This document shows positions 8,899 through 16,899 of a DNA stretch of 64,000 bases, in pieces. Numbering within the stretch: the first letter of the stretch is position 1; each line of letters starts with the position of its first letter. The position numbers were made by a program, and so were the translations under genes. Source of the DNA: Gammaproteobacteria bacterium. GTDB taxonomy: Bacteria > Pseudomonadota > Gammaproteobacteria > Ga0077536. Where the stretch lies: NCBI GenBank assembly GCA_016209015.1, contig JACQWY010000018.1, positions 140,831 to 204,830 of the forward strand, read 5' to 3'. The notes below the pieces were generated by a model, which did not search any database, was not told the origin of the DNA, and saw only the letters and a program-made list of their open reading frames with translations.

Positions 8899-10040
8899 GT
8901 CGCAATCCCGCCCGTCAGGCCGAGCGCGGCGATCGTATCCTCGACCAGGCGGTCGAGCGCGAAGTTCGCGACGATGCGCTCGCGGGCCTGCTCGCCGCGC
9001 CTCCGGCGTGCTGCCGCGCTTTCCCCGAGGAGCGTCGTCCACGCGGCCGCGAGCGCCGCCGCGTCGCCGGGCGCGACGACGAGGCCGGTGTCGCCGACGA
9101 TGAACGCGGAATCACCGACGTCGCTCACGACGCAGGGCACGCCGCAGGCCATGGCTTCGCCGACGACGTTCGGAAAGCCTTCGCCGAACGTCGAGGCCGA
9201 CGTGCACACGTCGAGCGCGTCGAACACCGCCGCGGTCTCGGCCTGCGCCGGCAGCAGCGTGAAGCGCGCGCCGAGACCGCGGGCGCCGGCCTCCGCGTGC
9301 AAGGCCGCCACCCGCGTCGCGGGGCCGTCGCCGACGCAGACGAAGCGCACGTCCGGACGAGACATCGCGGCCGCCGCTTCGAGGAACACGGCGTGACCTT
9401 TCATGGGATCGAGACGGCCGACGAGGCCGATCAGGAGCTCGTCGTCGGCGATGCCCCAGGCCCGTCGCGTCGCGGCGCGGCGCGCGGCGTCCGGCGCGTA
9501 GCGCGCGGTGTCGATGCCGTTGAAGACGATCTGCATGCGCGCCGCGGGGAAGCCCTGTGCCGCCGCATACCTCGCGCCGGCCCGCGAATTCACGACGATG
9601 CGCGCGGGGATCCGCGAGAGCATTCTCTCGAGCCGGAACTGCCAGCGATCGAGCCAGCCGTAGCGCGCGAGATCCATGTTCGAGGCGCGCACGCTCCACA
9701 CCAGCCGCGCGCCCGGCACGCACGGCACGAGCAGCGCGGCGAGGACGTTCGAAGTGCCGAGGAAGGAATAGACGACGCGCGGTGCGAGCTGCCGGAGCGT
9801 CGCGAGCAGGCCGGCGAGGAAGCCCGCGACGTGCCAGCGCGAGCGCTTGCCGAGCGCGGTGATCGGCACCCCGGCGGCCTCGAGCGGCGCGGCGAGCGGA
9901 CCGCCGCCGTAGAACACGAGCACGTGCACGCGATAGCCGCGTCCGGCGAGCGCGACGGCGAGACGGACGAGCTGAGTCTCGGCGCCGCCGTAGCCGAGGC
10001 TGCGCGTCAGCAGCACGAGATCGGTGTGCCGTCCCGTCAC
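8895..10040 (-). CDS. GT4 glycosyltransferase
   Basis: A GT-B glycosyltransferase of about 381 residues with LLTRSLGYGGAETQLVRLA at the N-terminus, GLVGRLDPMKGHAVF near 205 and the EX7E motif EGFPNVVGE near 285. The start is uncertain: GTG at 10040 gives the usual short N-terminus; a TTG at 10082 would add 14 residues and overlap the ABC-transporter stop by four bases in the style of the rest of this operon. No strong Shine-Dalgarno separates the two options. The architecture mirrors the neighbouring GT4 at 7744-8898, so the pair probably arose by duplication and builds the repeat unit or its adaptor before export by the ABC transporter just upstream. Confidence 0.86.
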   Translation of the reverse strand: MTGRHTDLVLLTRSLGYGGAETQLVRLAVALAGRGYRVHVLVFYGGGPLAAPLEAAGVPITALGKRSRWHVAGFLAGLLATLRQLAPRVVYSFLGTSNVLAALLVPCVPGARLVWSVRASNMDLARYGWLDRWQFRLERMLSRIPARIVVNSRAGARYAAAQGFPAARMQIVFNGIDTARYAPDAARRAATRRAWGIADDELLIGLVGRLDPMKGHAVFLEAAAAMSRPDVRFVCVGDGPATRVAALHAEAGARGLGARFTLLPAQAETAAVFDALDVCTSASTFGEGFPNVVGEAMACGVPCVVSDVGDSAFIVGDTGLVVAPGDAAALAAAWTTLLGESAAARRRRGEQARERIVANFALDRLVEDTIAALGLTGGIAT

Positions 10041-10078
10041 GACGCGGGCACCGGCGCGGGCCGCGCGAGCGTCATGCG

Positions 10079-10834
10079 TCAAACCGCCTGGTTCACCTGC
10101 TTGTAGGCATCGAGGACTTCCTCGACCGTGCCGGATTTCACGACGCTCCCGCTCTGCAGAAGGATTGCCTTGTTGCACATCGCCTGGATCAGCGCGTCGG
10201 AATGCGAGGCGAGGATGAGGATGCTCGCGCGCGCGATCAGCGAATCGACGCGGCGCTTGGCCTTGTCCGCGAAGCGCGCGTCGCCGGCGCCCAGACCTTC
10301 GTCGAGGATCAGGATCTCCGGATCGATCGCCGTCGCGATCGCGAAGCCGAGCCGCGTCATCATGCCCGCGGAATACGTGCGCACCGGCAGGTTGAGGTAT
10401 TCGCCGAGCTCGGAGAACTCGACGATGTCGGGCGTCTTGCGATCGATCTCCTCCCACGACATGCCGAGGAAGAGTCCGCAGTTCACGATATTCTCGTAGC
10501 CCGTGTCCTCGGGGTCGAGGCCCGGCGACATGTTGAAGAGCGGCGAGACGTTGCCCTCGATTTTCACGCTACCCTGCGTCGGCTCGTAGACGCCCGCGCA
10601 CACGCGCAGCAGCGTCGACTTGCCGGCGCCGTTGTGGCCGATGAAGCCGACGCGGTCGCCCTCCCGGAAATTCAGCGATACGTTGTCGAGCGCGCGCACC
10701 ACGACGCGCTCCTGGTTGCGGCCTTCGCGCTTGATGAGGCCGCCCGTCGCACTGCGCAACGCGCTGCGGAAGCTCTTCTGCGCGCCGTAGATCGGAAAGT
10801 CGACCGTCGCGTTATCGAGGACGAGGGAGACCAT
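10079..10834 (-). CDS. wzt: ABC transporter ATP-binding protein for polysaccharide export (Wzt/KpsT type)
   Basis: A 251-residue ATPase of the polysaccharide/teichoic-acid exporter family. Walker A is GHNGAGKST near 63-71, the signature region reads TYSAGMMTRLGFA near 155, and Walker B with its acidic end is EILILDEGLGAGD near 175. It lacks the C-terminal carbohydrate-binding domain of O9a-type Wzt proteins (about 400-430 residues). This puts it nearer to short RfbB/KpsT forms, in which export is not tightly coupled to a capped chain end. The partner permease is at 12555-13355, separated by one unrecognised gene. The exporter moves the undecaprenyl-linked glycan across the inner membrane; no Wzx/Wzy pair was found, so assembly is ABC-dependent. 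Confidence 0.88.
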   Translation of the reverse strand: MVSLVLDNATVDFPIYGAQKSFRSALRSATGGLIKREGRNQERVVVRALDNVSLNFREGDRVGFIGHNGAGKSTLLRVCAGVYEPTQGSVKIEGNVSPLFNMSPGLDPEDTGYENIVNCGLFLGMSWEEIDRKTPDIVEFSELGEYLNLPVRTYSAGMMTRLGFAIATAIDPEILILDEGLGAGDARFADKAKRRVDSLIARASILILASHSDALIQAMCNKAILLQSGSVVKSGTVEEVLDAYKQVNQAV

Positions 10835-10894
10835 GGCAGAGAACTCCTGGCTGTCAGCGTGGGGACTGCGTTGGGACGGACAGCGGGCGGCGCA

Positions 10895-12418
10895 TCAGGC
10901 CCGGCCCAGGATGCTGAGCTTCAGGCGCCGCACGGTCTTGCGGAACAGGAGCTCATACTTGCCGTCGCGCAGGCATTCGGCTGCAAAAGCGAAGCGCTCC
11001 TTGACCACGAGGCGCTGGTGATCGATGAAGTGCAGGATGCGCGCGAGCGTCTTCATGATCTTCATGAGCACCGTCATCGGCAGGTTTGCGAGCTTCGCGA
11101 GCAGGCGTGCGATGCGCACGCGCCAGTGCACCACGCGGACCCTCAGGTAGGCGATGCGCAGCCGCAGGTTCGCCAGGCGCAGCCGGAGCCGCCCCATGCC
11201 GGATTCGTACGGCCCCGGACGGGTCGGCAGAGCGGCGAGCTCCCTGCTCGAAATGTCGGCGATCTTGGCCGGCATTTCGGCGAGCGCGACACGGTCGGCG
11301 AGCAGCGCCTCGCATTCCTCCGCCGGCTGTTCGCACCAGGTGCTGAGGTACTTCGTCAGCCAGCTCTCGTGCTTCTGCCAGACACGCTCGGGCACGCTCT
11401 CCGCGTACCAGCGGATGTGCAGGAAGAAGAGCTTGCGCTTCGTCGCATCGAAGATCTTGTTGTTGAACGTCGTGTGCAGGCTCATGCCCTTCACCGCGGC
11501 GGCCGTCAGGCGCGAGGTCTGGCCGACCTTCGGATCGAGCGGCACGGGTCGGTCGTTCGCGGGCGACCAGCTCGCAGCCACGCATTCTCTGGAATCCCGG
11601 ATGATGTGGAACGTGTCGGTGAGATCGCCGAAGTTGTCGTGCAGGTAATCGCCGTCCATCGTCCACTGTTCGAGGCAGGTCTTGTCGTGCCCGGGGATGC
11701 GCGAGTAGTCGAGGATCACGGGCAGCCAGTGCAGGCTGTGAATGAGCCACGCCTGGTGGTTATTCACCTTCCAGTACGGCGCGACGGGGAAGTTCGAGAA
11801 ATACGGCTCGTCCCAGGCCCAGGCCTTGCACTCGGTATGCAGGTTGTTCATCACGATGCCGGTCATCTGCTCGCCGGTCAGCGCGATCGTGGCCTCGGTA
11901 TCGCGGAGCGCGCCCGTCGCGGGCAGGCCGGCGATCCGGCGCAGCGCCGGCAGATAACTCTCCTCCTCGACGCGCATGCAGGTCGAGAGCACGGCCGCGC
12001 AGCCGTTGTCCGCCTTCTCCACGGCCTTCGCGAGCGTGCCGTCGGAGATCATCATGTCCGGCACGAGCGCCGACAGATAGGCACCGTTCTGGTAGGCGTA
12101 CTCCGTGACCTGGAGGTGGCCGACACCCATGTGCATGCAGCCGCTCACGCCGGGAGGCGGCAGCGGAATGAGGAAATGCACGGGCTCGGCATAGCGCTTC
12201 AGACGTTTGAACTGCGCGCTCTCCTCGAGCGCCGCGTAGTCCGCGTGCGTCGTCGCGATGAGCACGCGGTTGGCGCGCCCCATGAGCGCCGGCAGATTCC
12301 CCGGCGCGAGCAGCGAGGGAATGAGGTAGTCCAGGAAGTGGTTGCGATACGCCTCTCCCCAGAACACGCAGGAGACGTAGATCGGCTTCAGCTTATGACC
12401 CGGTGATGCGGCTGACAT
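10895..12418 (-). CDS. Unrecognised 507-residue protein of the glycan locus with cationic heptad-repeat tail
   Basis: I do not recognise this protein with confidence. The N-terminal part (IYVSCVFWGEAYRNHFLDYLIPSLLAP, then RVLIATTHADY) has the feel of a GT-A-like or nucleotide-sugar-binding fold, and a glycosyltransferase or modifying role is possible. The C-terminal 120 residues contain about five back-to-back seven-residue units (ANLRLRI, AYLRVRV, VHWRVRI, ARLLAKL, ANLPMTV) that alternate arginine and aliphatic residues, followed by LMKIMKTLARILHF. This would form an amphipathic, strongly basic helix suited to binding the inner membrane surface or to self-association. It lies between the wzt and wzm genes, where length regulators, chain terminators or polymerising transferases are often encoded. 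No signal peptide is seen. Confidence 0.6.
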   Translation of the reverse strand: MSAASPGHKLKPIYVSCVFWGEAYRNHFLDYLIPSLLAPGNLPALMGRANRVLIATTHADYAALEESAQFKRLKRYAEPVHFLIPLPPPGVSGCMHMGVGHLQVTEYAYQNGAYLSALVPDMMISDGTLAKAVEKADNGCAAVLSTCMRVEEESYLPALRRIAGLPATGALRDTEATIALTGEQMTGIVMNNLHTECKAWAWDEPYFSNFPVAPYWKVNNHQAWLIHSLHWLPVILDYSRIPGHDKTCLEQWTMDGDYLHDNFGDLTDTFHIIRDSRECVAASWSPANDRPVPLDPKVGQTSRLTAAAVKGMSLHTTFNNKIFDATKRKLFFLHIRWYAESVPERVWQKHESWLTKYLSTWCEQPAEECEALLADRVALAEMPAKIADISSRELAALPTRPGPYESGMGRLRLRLANLRLRIAYLRVRVVHWRVRIARLLAKLANLPMTVLMKIMKTLARILHFIDHQRLVVKERFAFAAECLRDGKYELLFRKTVRRLKLSILGRA

Positions 12419-12554
12419 GATGCATTTCCTTTGAATGCCCGGGCACGGCGCACGGCGCCGGCCCGTTGAATTCCCGGAGAGCCCCCCTCCCGGATGTTTG
12501 CGGCAGAGCGCTGTGCGCCGCCTGCCGGCCCGTGTATGCGCGTGCTCCCACGCG

Positions 12555-13355
12555 CTACAGCCAGTACGGGATCCGCCGGCGGAACCGGCTGAACACGTAG
12601 ATCATCAGACTCCAGCCCACGACGGCGCTACCCACGACCATGCCGTAGGACCACAGCGACGGCGCCTTGCCGAGCATCGGTTCGCGCACGACCTCGACGA
12701 AGTGATAGAGCAGGTTGAAGTCGACGAAATGCGTCAGGCGCCCCTCGAGCTGGCTCGGCGACCAGAACACGGGCGTGACGAACATCGCGACCTGCAGGAT
12801 GCTGCTGACGACCTGGTGGACGTCGCGATAGCGCGCACAGACAGAGCCGAGCAGCGTCGCGAACCACACGCCGTTCACGGCGACGAGCGCGAGCCCCGGG
12901 ATGACGAGCAGCGATTTCAGGTTCACGTCGACGTTCGTGAACAGGGCGACGAGCACGAAGATCGCGAAGTGGTGGCAGAACACGATGAGGTTCCGCCAGA
13001 TCGCCGCACACGTCAGGATCGTGTAATTGAATCGCAGTGACTTGACGATCGATTCGCCCGCGGTGAAGACGCTGCAGCCCTCGATGATGAGCGTCGAGAC
13101 GAGCGTCCACGCCAGCATGCCCGAGGTCAGGAACGGCAGGTATTGCTTCGGGTCCTGCTTCCAGAGGTTCGCCCACACGAAACCGAGCGTGACGATGAAC
13201 AGCCCCAGCGACATGCTCGTCCAGAACGGGCCGAAGGTCGTGCGCCGGTAACGGCGCTTGATCTCCTGCCAGCCGAGGCGGCCCCATTTCCGCCACTCCG
13301 CGAGTCCCCCCAGGACGTCGCGGCACGCGATTTCGTATTGTGGTGTCATTGTCAT
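12555..13355 (-). CDS. wzm: ABC-2 type polysaccharide export permease (Wzm/KpsM type)
   Basis: A 266-residue inner-membrane permease of the ABC-2 family. The cytoplasmic amphipathic N-terminus ends in WQEIKRRYRRTTFGPFW, the hallmark entry motif of Wzm/KpsM/RfbA permeases. Six hydrophobic segments follow. The region near 165-215 (YRDVHQVVSSILQVAMFVTPVFWSP) is the conserved periplasmic-gate motif, and NLLYHFVEVVREP follows. Together with the ATPase at 10079-10834 it forms the exporter that flips the lipid-linked polysaccharide. The ATG at 13355 lies 24 bases after the upstream stop. Downstream, 136 bases separate it from the 507-residue gene, the longest gap in this part of the operon. Confidence 0.9.
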   Translation of the reverse strand: MTMTPQYEIACRDVLGGLAEWRKWGRLGWQEIKRRYRRTTFGPFWTSMSLGLFIVTLGFVWANLWKQDPKQYLPFLTSGMLAWTLVSTLIIEGCSVFTAGESIVKSLRFNYTILTCAAIWRNLIVFCHHFAIFVLVALFTNVDVNLKSLLVIPGLALVAVNGVWFATLLGSVCARYRDVHQVVSSILQVAMFVTPVFWSPSQLEGRLTHFVDFNLLYHFVEVVREPMLGKAPSLWSYGMVVGSAVVGWSLMIYVFSRFRRRIPYWL

Positions 13356-13379
13356 CCGTCGTCGTCCCCGCCCGGGCGC

Positions 13380-14588
13380 TCACGCGCCTCCGTGTTCGAT
13401 CCGCTCCACCATGTGCGCGAACTCGCGGCCGATGACCGCCGCGGTGTCGTCTTCCCAGACCCACTTCTGGGCGGGACCGGCGCACGGGAGCGAAGCCCCG
13501 ATTTCGTAACCGCACCACTCGAGATACTCGCGCGTGGTCTGCGCCACGCTCGGCTCGATCATCTTGAACGTGATGTAGCGCGTCGCGCCGTTCAGCCAGC
13601 ACAGGCCGAGCGGTCCGTTGTTGACGCCGACGTTGAGATACGCGCGCTCGTACAACGCCATCCTGAGCCCGACGTTCCAGCACGCCTCCCGGAATACCGG
13701 GAAGCCCCCGATCGTCGCCGCCACCTCCTCGAGGCAACGCTCGGTGTCCGGCACGAAGACCGGCAGCCAGCGCGCCGGATCGAGACCCGTCGCGAACGTC
13801 GTCCACGCGTCGAGATTGCTGTTCCGCGCGGCGTTGTAGTGGTAGTCGCGCAACGTGACGACGACGAGGCGCCGGCCCGCCGCGTGCGCGGCGATCCACT
13901 GATCGACGTAGCGCAGCGCCTGCACGCCCGCACGCAGCACGGTGACATCGGCGTTGCGCGCGGCCGCGGCCTTCAGGCACTCGCCCGGATGGTGCGCCGT
14001 CGGCAGCCCGAGCTCGTAGGGCCGCGGGAAGACGCGATCGCCGGCGGCGTCCCGCAGCACGCCGGCCGCCGTGCGCGTCGCGGCGACGGTGAGGCCGCGC
14101 CCCGCCGGCAGCAGCGTGTGGCAGCCGGCGAGGATGTTCGTGATCCGCCAACGCCGCGCTTCCGCGTCGATCGCCTGCACGTAAGCCGCGTCCTCGGTGC
14201 GCACGACGTCGTCCGGTCCCGGCACGATCACGAGATGCACGCCCGCGAGGTTCTGGCGGCGGCGTTCGAGATCCGCCGCCGCGAGGAACCACACGACGTC
14301 ATAAGTGATGGGCTGGACCTTCAGATCGTAGAACGCATAGAGCGTGTCGCGGTCCGCGATCGCCGCCGCGCCCGCGGCGCGCAGCAGCCGCCGCGGCGCG
14401 AGCACCACGCCGAGTGCGCCGCGCAGCGCCTTGTGCAGCGCGCGGCCCGGCTTCGTCGTCGGCAGCACGTACTCGGACTGCAGGCGCCGCCAGATCCAGC
14501 CCGGCCCCTCGGACCGGAGCTTGAACCAGGCGCGCGCGAGCCCGCGTCCGGGCTCGCCCTTCGCACCGGCCGAATAGGTGTTGTACAT
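13380..14588 (-). CDS. Unrecognised 402-residue protein of the glycan locus (possible GT-B-like transferase)
   Basis: No family could be assigned. The start at 14588 (MYNTYSAGAKGEPGRG) was chosen because the longer upstream reading frame runs through the neighbouring radical SAM gene as a shadow. Visible features: VVWFLAAADLERRR near 100, VHLVIVPGPDD near 117, VVTLRDYHYNAARNSNLDAW near 245, and near the C-terminus NVGVNNGPLGLCWLNGATRYITFKM. The last of these resembles the donor-site region of GT-B transferases such as the heptosyltransferase group (S/N-G-P-x-x-L-x-W). That resemblance is by eye only. Position next to the exporter and a heptose-type sugar pathway makes a transferase reasonable. 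No signal peptide or clear membrane helix. Confidence 0.55.
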   Translation of the reverse strand: MYNTYSAGAKGEPGRGLARAWFKLRSEGPGWIWRRLQSEYVLPTTKPGRALHKALRGALGVVLAPRRLLRAAGAAAIADRDTLYAFYDLKVQPITYDVVWFLAAADLERRRQNLAGVHLVIVPGPDDVVRTEDAAYVQAIDAEARRWRITNILAGCHTLLPAGRGLTVAATRTAAGVLRDAAGDRVFPRPYELGLPTAHHPGECLKAAAARNADVTVLRAGVQALRYVDQWIAAHAAGRRLVVVTLRDYHYNAARNSNLDAWTTFATGLDPARWLPVFVPDTERCLEEVAATIGGFPVFREACWNVGLRMALYERAYLNVGVNNGPLGLCWLNGATRYITFKMIEPSVAQTTREYLEWCGYEIGASLPCAGPAQKWVWEDDTAAVIGREFAHMVERIEHGGA

Positions 14589-14614
14589 GCTGCCCGCTGC
14601 GCCCCGGCGCTCCG

Positions 14615-15700
14615 TCAGCCGACGGATTCTTCCGTCGCCTTGCCGACGAGCTCTTCCGGCGGCGGCTTGTGGCCGCCGAGCAGCGTGCCCGACCAGTTCG
14701 CGAGGCGGCGGATCGTGTTGTAGTACGTGAACTGCGGCGAGCGGCGGATCATGATGCCGTCCTTCACCTCTTCCTCGTACTCGTACTGCGCCCAGCCGTT
14801 GCACGGCTTGCAGAACGGCACTTTGTCCCACTGTCCCGTCTCGTGGTAGTAGCGCGCCTTCGCGAACTCCTCGCCGTGCCATACGGCCTTCACGCCGTCC
14901 TTGAACACGTTGCCCATGTCGGTCGCGCGGAAGCCGTCGAGGCAGCACAGGCGCACCGTGCCGTCGTTGTGCACCGGCATCGTCTTGTAGATCGCCGGGC
15001 ACGGCAGACGCTCGCCCTCGGCGTTCACGTTCTCGAAGGAGCCGACGTCGGAGTCGAACATCGGGCAGGTGCGCACGACGTCGACGACGCCGACCCAGCG
15101 CTGCACGAAGGCCTCGAGCTCGTGCTCGTTCTCCTTCTGGATGGTGAAGGAGACGCCGACGCGCGGGAATTCGGCGTCGCCGCGGATTTTCATGAGCCGG
15201 AACACCGCGCTCTCGATTTTCTCGAGCGCGTGGATGCCGCGCACCTTCTTCAGCGTCTCGCGCGTCACGGAGTCGATGCTGAACATCACGGAGTCGACCT
15301 TGATGTCGACCATGAACTGCGCGATGTCGTCCGTGAGCGTGAGGCCGTTCGTGTTCATGGACAGCGGCATGCCGCGCGACTTGATGTCCGTGAAGACCTT
15401 CTTGAGATTCGGCACGAGCAGCGGCTCGCCGTACACCGCCGGCGCCACCATCGGCTTCGCGGCCATGATCTCGTCGAGCAGGCGCCGCGAGTTCTCCTCG
15501 CTGATCGCGCCCTTGACCTGATCGATCTCGTTGTCGTCGTCGGAGCCCCAGACCGGGCACATCGGGCAGCGCAGATTGCACTTCGTGATGTAGTCGATGA
15601 GCACCCGCTCGGGCAGCTCGGCAACTTCCAGCGGCTTCCAGTCGTGGGCGGGATCCACCCATTCGGCCTTGGACCAGTCTCGTGTCGTCATATGCGTCAT
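14615..15700 (-). CDS. Radical SAM/SPASM domain protein
   Basis: A 361-residue radical SAM enzyme. The [4Fe-4S]-SAM motif CxxxCxxC appears as KCNLRCPMC near residues 39-47. Further cysteines at RTCPMF, LPCPA, VRLCCLDGF and FCKPCNGW in the C-terminal half fit a SPASM/twitch domain holding auxiliary Fe-S clusters. The order and spacing match SPASM proteins such as those that mature peptides or modify sugars and nucleosides. In a polysaccharide locus such an enzyme could catalyse a radical dehydration, epimerisation or C-C bond change on a sugar; the substrate cannot be read. No peptide precursor was found nearby. Expression should be oxygen-sensitive in activity. It follows the Nudix gene after 20 bases. 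Confidence 0.87.
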   Translation of the reverse strand: MTHMTTRDWSKAEWVDPAHDWKPLEVAELPERVLIDYITKCNLRCPMCPVWGSDDDNEIDQVKGAISEENSRRLLDEIMAAKPMVAPAVYGEPLLVPNLKKVFTDIKSRGMPLSMNTNGLTLTDDIAQFMVDIKVDSVMFSIDSVTRETLKKVRGIHALEKIESAVFRLMKIRGDAEFPRVGVSFTIQKENEHELEAFVQRWVGVVDVVRTCPMFDSDVGSFENVNAEGERLPCPAIYKTMPVHNDGTVRLCCLDGFRATDMGNVFKDGVKAVWHGEEFAKARYYHETGQWDKVPFCKPCNGWAQYEYEEEVKDGIMIRRSPQFTYYNTIRRLANWSGTLLGGHKPPPEELVGKATEESVG

Positions 15701-15720
15701 TACCTCGCGGTTCTCGCCTC

Positions 15721-16188
15721 TTACTTGACGATGCGTCCGCCGCTCGCGTGCAGGAACAGCGCGAACGCGTCGTAAGGTGCCAGATCGAGCTCGTTGAGCA
15801 TCGTGCGGGCATCGAAGGCACCCATGTCCTTGCCCTCGCGCAAGGCGAGGGCGCCGACGGCCTGCGGCGCGAGCCGGGCCGTGTAGTACGTGCGATGGCA
15901 GTGCCCGAGTCCGAGCGCGCCCATCTCGAAATCCATGTGCATGAAGTAACCGAGCTCCCCGACCTCGAGGTCCAGCTCCTCGACGAGCTCGCGCGCGAGC
16001 GCCTCGGCCGGCGATTCGCCCGCCTCCACGCCGCCGCCGAAGCAGCCCCAGTGACCCGGATACCAGATGCCGGGCTTGTCGTCGCGCTGCTGCAGGAAGT
16101 AGCGTCCGTCCGCCGTCTGCAGGATCGCCGCCGCGGCGTCGCCGAACGCGAGCGGCTCACGGGTGTCGACGAGGGCCGCGGGCCGCAT
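15721..16188 (-). CDS. Nudix hydrolase
   Basis: A small (155-residue) Nudix-fold pyrophosphohydrolase. The Nudix box GX5EX7REUXEEXGU runs from GGVEAGES near 51 to RELVEELDL near 65-73; the final glycine is replaced by aspartate, which many active members tolerate. The magnesium-binding glutamates are kept. In nucleotide-sugar operons such proteins hydrolyse NDP-sugars or house-clean by-products. The YFLQQRDDKPGIWYPGHWGCFGG segment is typical of the NDP-sugar/ADP-ribose-type branch. It lies 7 bases before the acyltransferase stop and 20 bases upstream of the radical SAM gene, so it belongs to the same transcript. Substrate unknown. Confidence 0.87.
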   Translation of the reverse strand: MRPAALVDTREPLAFGDAAAAILQTADGRYFLQQRDDKPGIWYPGHWGCFGGGVEAGESPAEALARELVEELDLEVGELGYFMHMDFEMGALGLGHCHRTYYTARLAPQAVGALALREGKDMGAFDARTMLNELDLAPYDAFALFLHASGGRIVK

Positions 16189-16195
16189 CGCCGTC

Positions 16196-16897
16196 TCAGC
16201 CCCGCGCCGCGGCTTCGCGCTTCGCGAGCACCACGTCCTCGAGCTGATCGAGGCAGCGCTCCACGTCGCGGAACGGCAGGCCGGAGAGCTCGAAGAGCTC
16301 GAGCTCCCACCAGCGGATGTCGAGCAGGCGCTCGATCACCGCGTCGGAGAAGCGGAACCTGCGGATCGTCGCCGGCACGCCCGCGACGATCGCGAACGGC
16401 GGCACGTCCTTCGTGACCACCGCGCCGGCGCCGATGATGGCGCCGTGGCCGACGTTCACCCCCGGCATCACGTTCACGTTGTGACCCATCCACACGTCGC
16501 TGCCGAGCGTCACGTGCTGGAACATGTCGGGCGTGCGCTCGAGGCGCTCGAACTCGCGGTATTCCGGCACCCACGCGTAAGCCGACGGGTGATACGGGAA
16601 CTCGTGCGTGCTGAGCCAGTTCGTCGGGTGGTTGAACGGATTGATCGAGGTGCGCGCGCCGATCGCGCAGTAATTGCCGACCGTCGCGCGCGCCAGGAAG
16701 CAGTTTTCGTTCATGCCGAAATAGCGCCCGACCGTCACGTCCGGCCCGAGCTGCGTGCCGCGATTCAGCGCGATAGGGCCCTGCGTCCAGGCCTTGAAGA
16801 TCTTCGCGTTCGGCGCGACGTGGATGACGTCGTGCACGACGACCGGCTCCGTCGTGCGGTTCTCGTAGGTGTCGATGTAGATCTTCTCGTAGCGCAT
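16196..16897 (-). CDS. Left-handed beta-helix (hexapeptide) acyltransferase
   Basis: A 233-residue acyltransferase of the xenobiotic/CatB-Vat-like LbH family. The start at 16897 gives MRYEKIYIDTYENRT; an in-frame upstream extension would be shadow sequence. Hexapeptide repeats run from about residue 25 to 175, for example SDVWMGHNVNVMPGVNVGHGAIIGAGAVVTKDV (listed as segments: GSDVWMGHNV, MPGVNVGHGA, IIGAGAVVTK), with the expected loop bearing a catalytic histidine candidate in FNHPTNW. It uses acetyl- or acyl-CoA to acylate an amino or hydroxyl group. The aminotransferase gene ends two bases upstream, so N-acetylation of the amino sugar that enzyme makes is the simplest model. Confidence 0.88.
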   Translation of the reverse strand: MRYEKIYIDTYENRTTEPVVVHDVIHVAPNAKIFKAWTQGPIALNRGTQLGPDVTVGRYFGMNENCFLARATVGNYCAIGARTSINPFNHPTNWLSTHEFPYHPSAYAWVPEYREFERLERTPDMFQHVTLGSDVWMGHNVNVMPGVNVGHGAIIGAGAVVTKDVPPFAIVAGVPATIRRFRFSDAVIERLLDIRWWELELFELSGLPFRDVERCLDQLEDVVLAKREAAARG

Positions 16898-16899
16898 GT

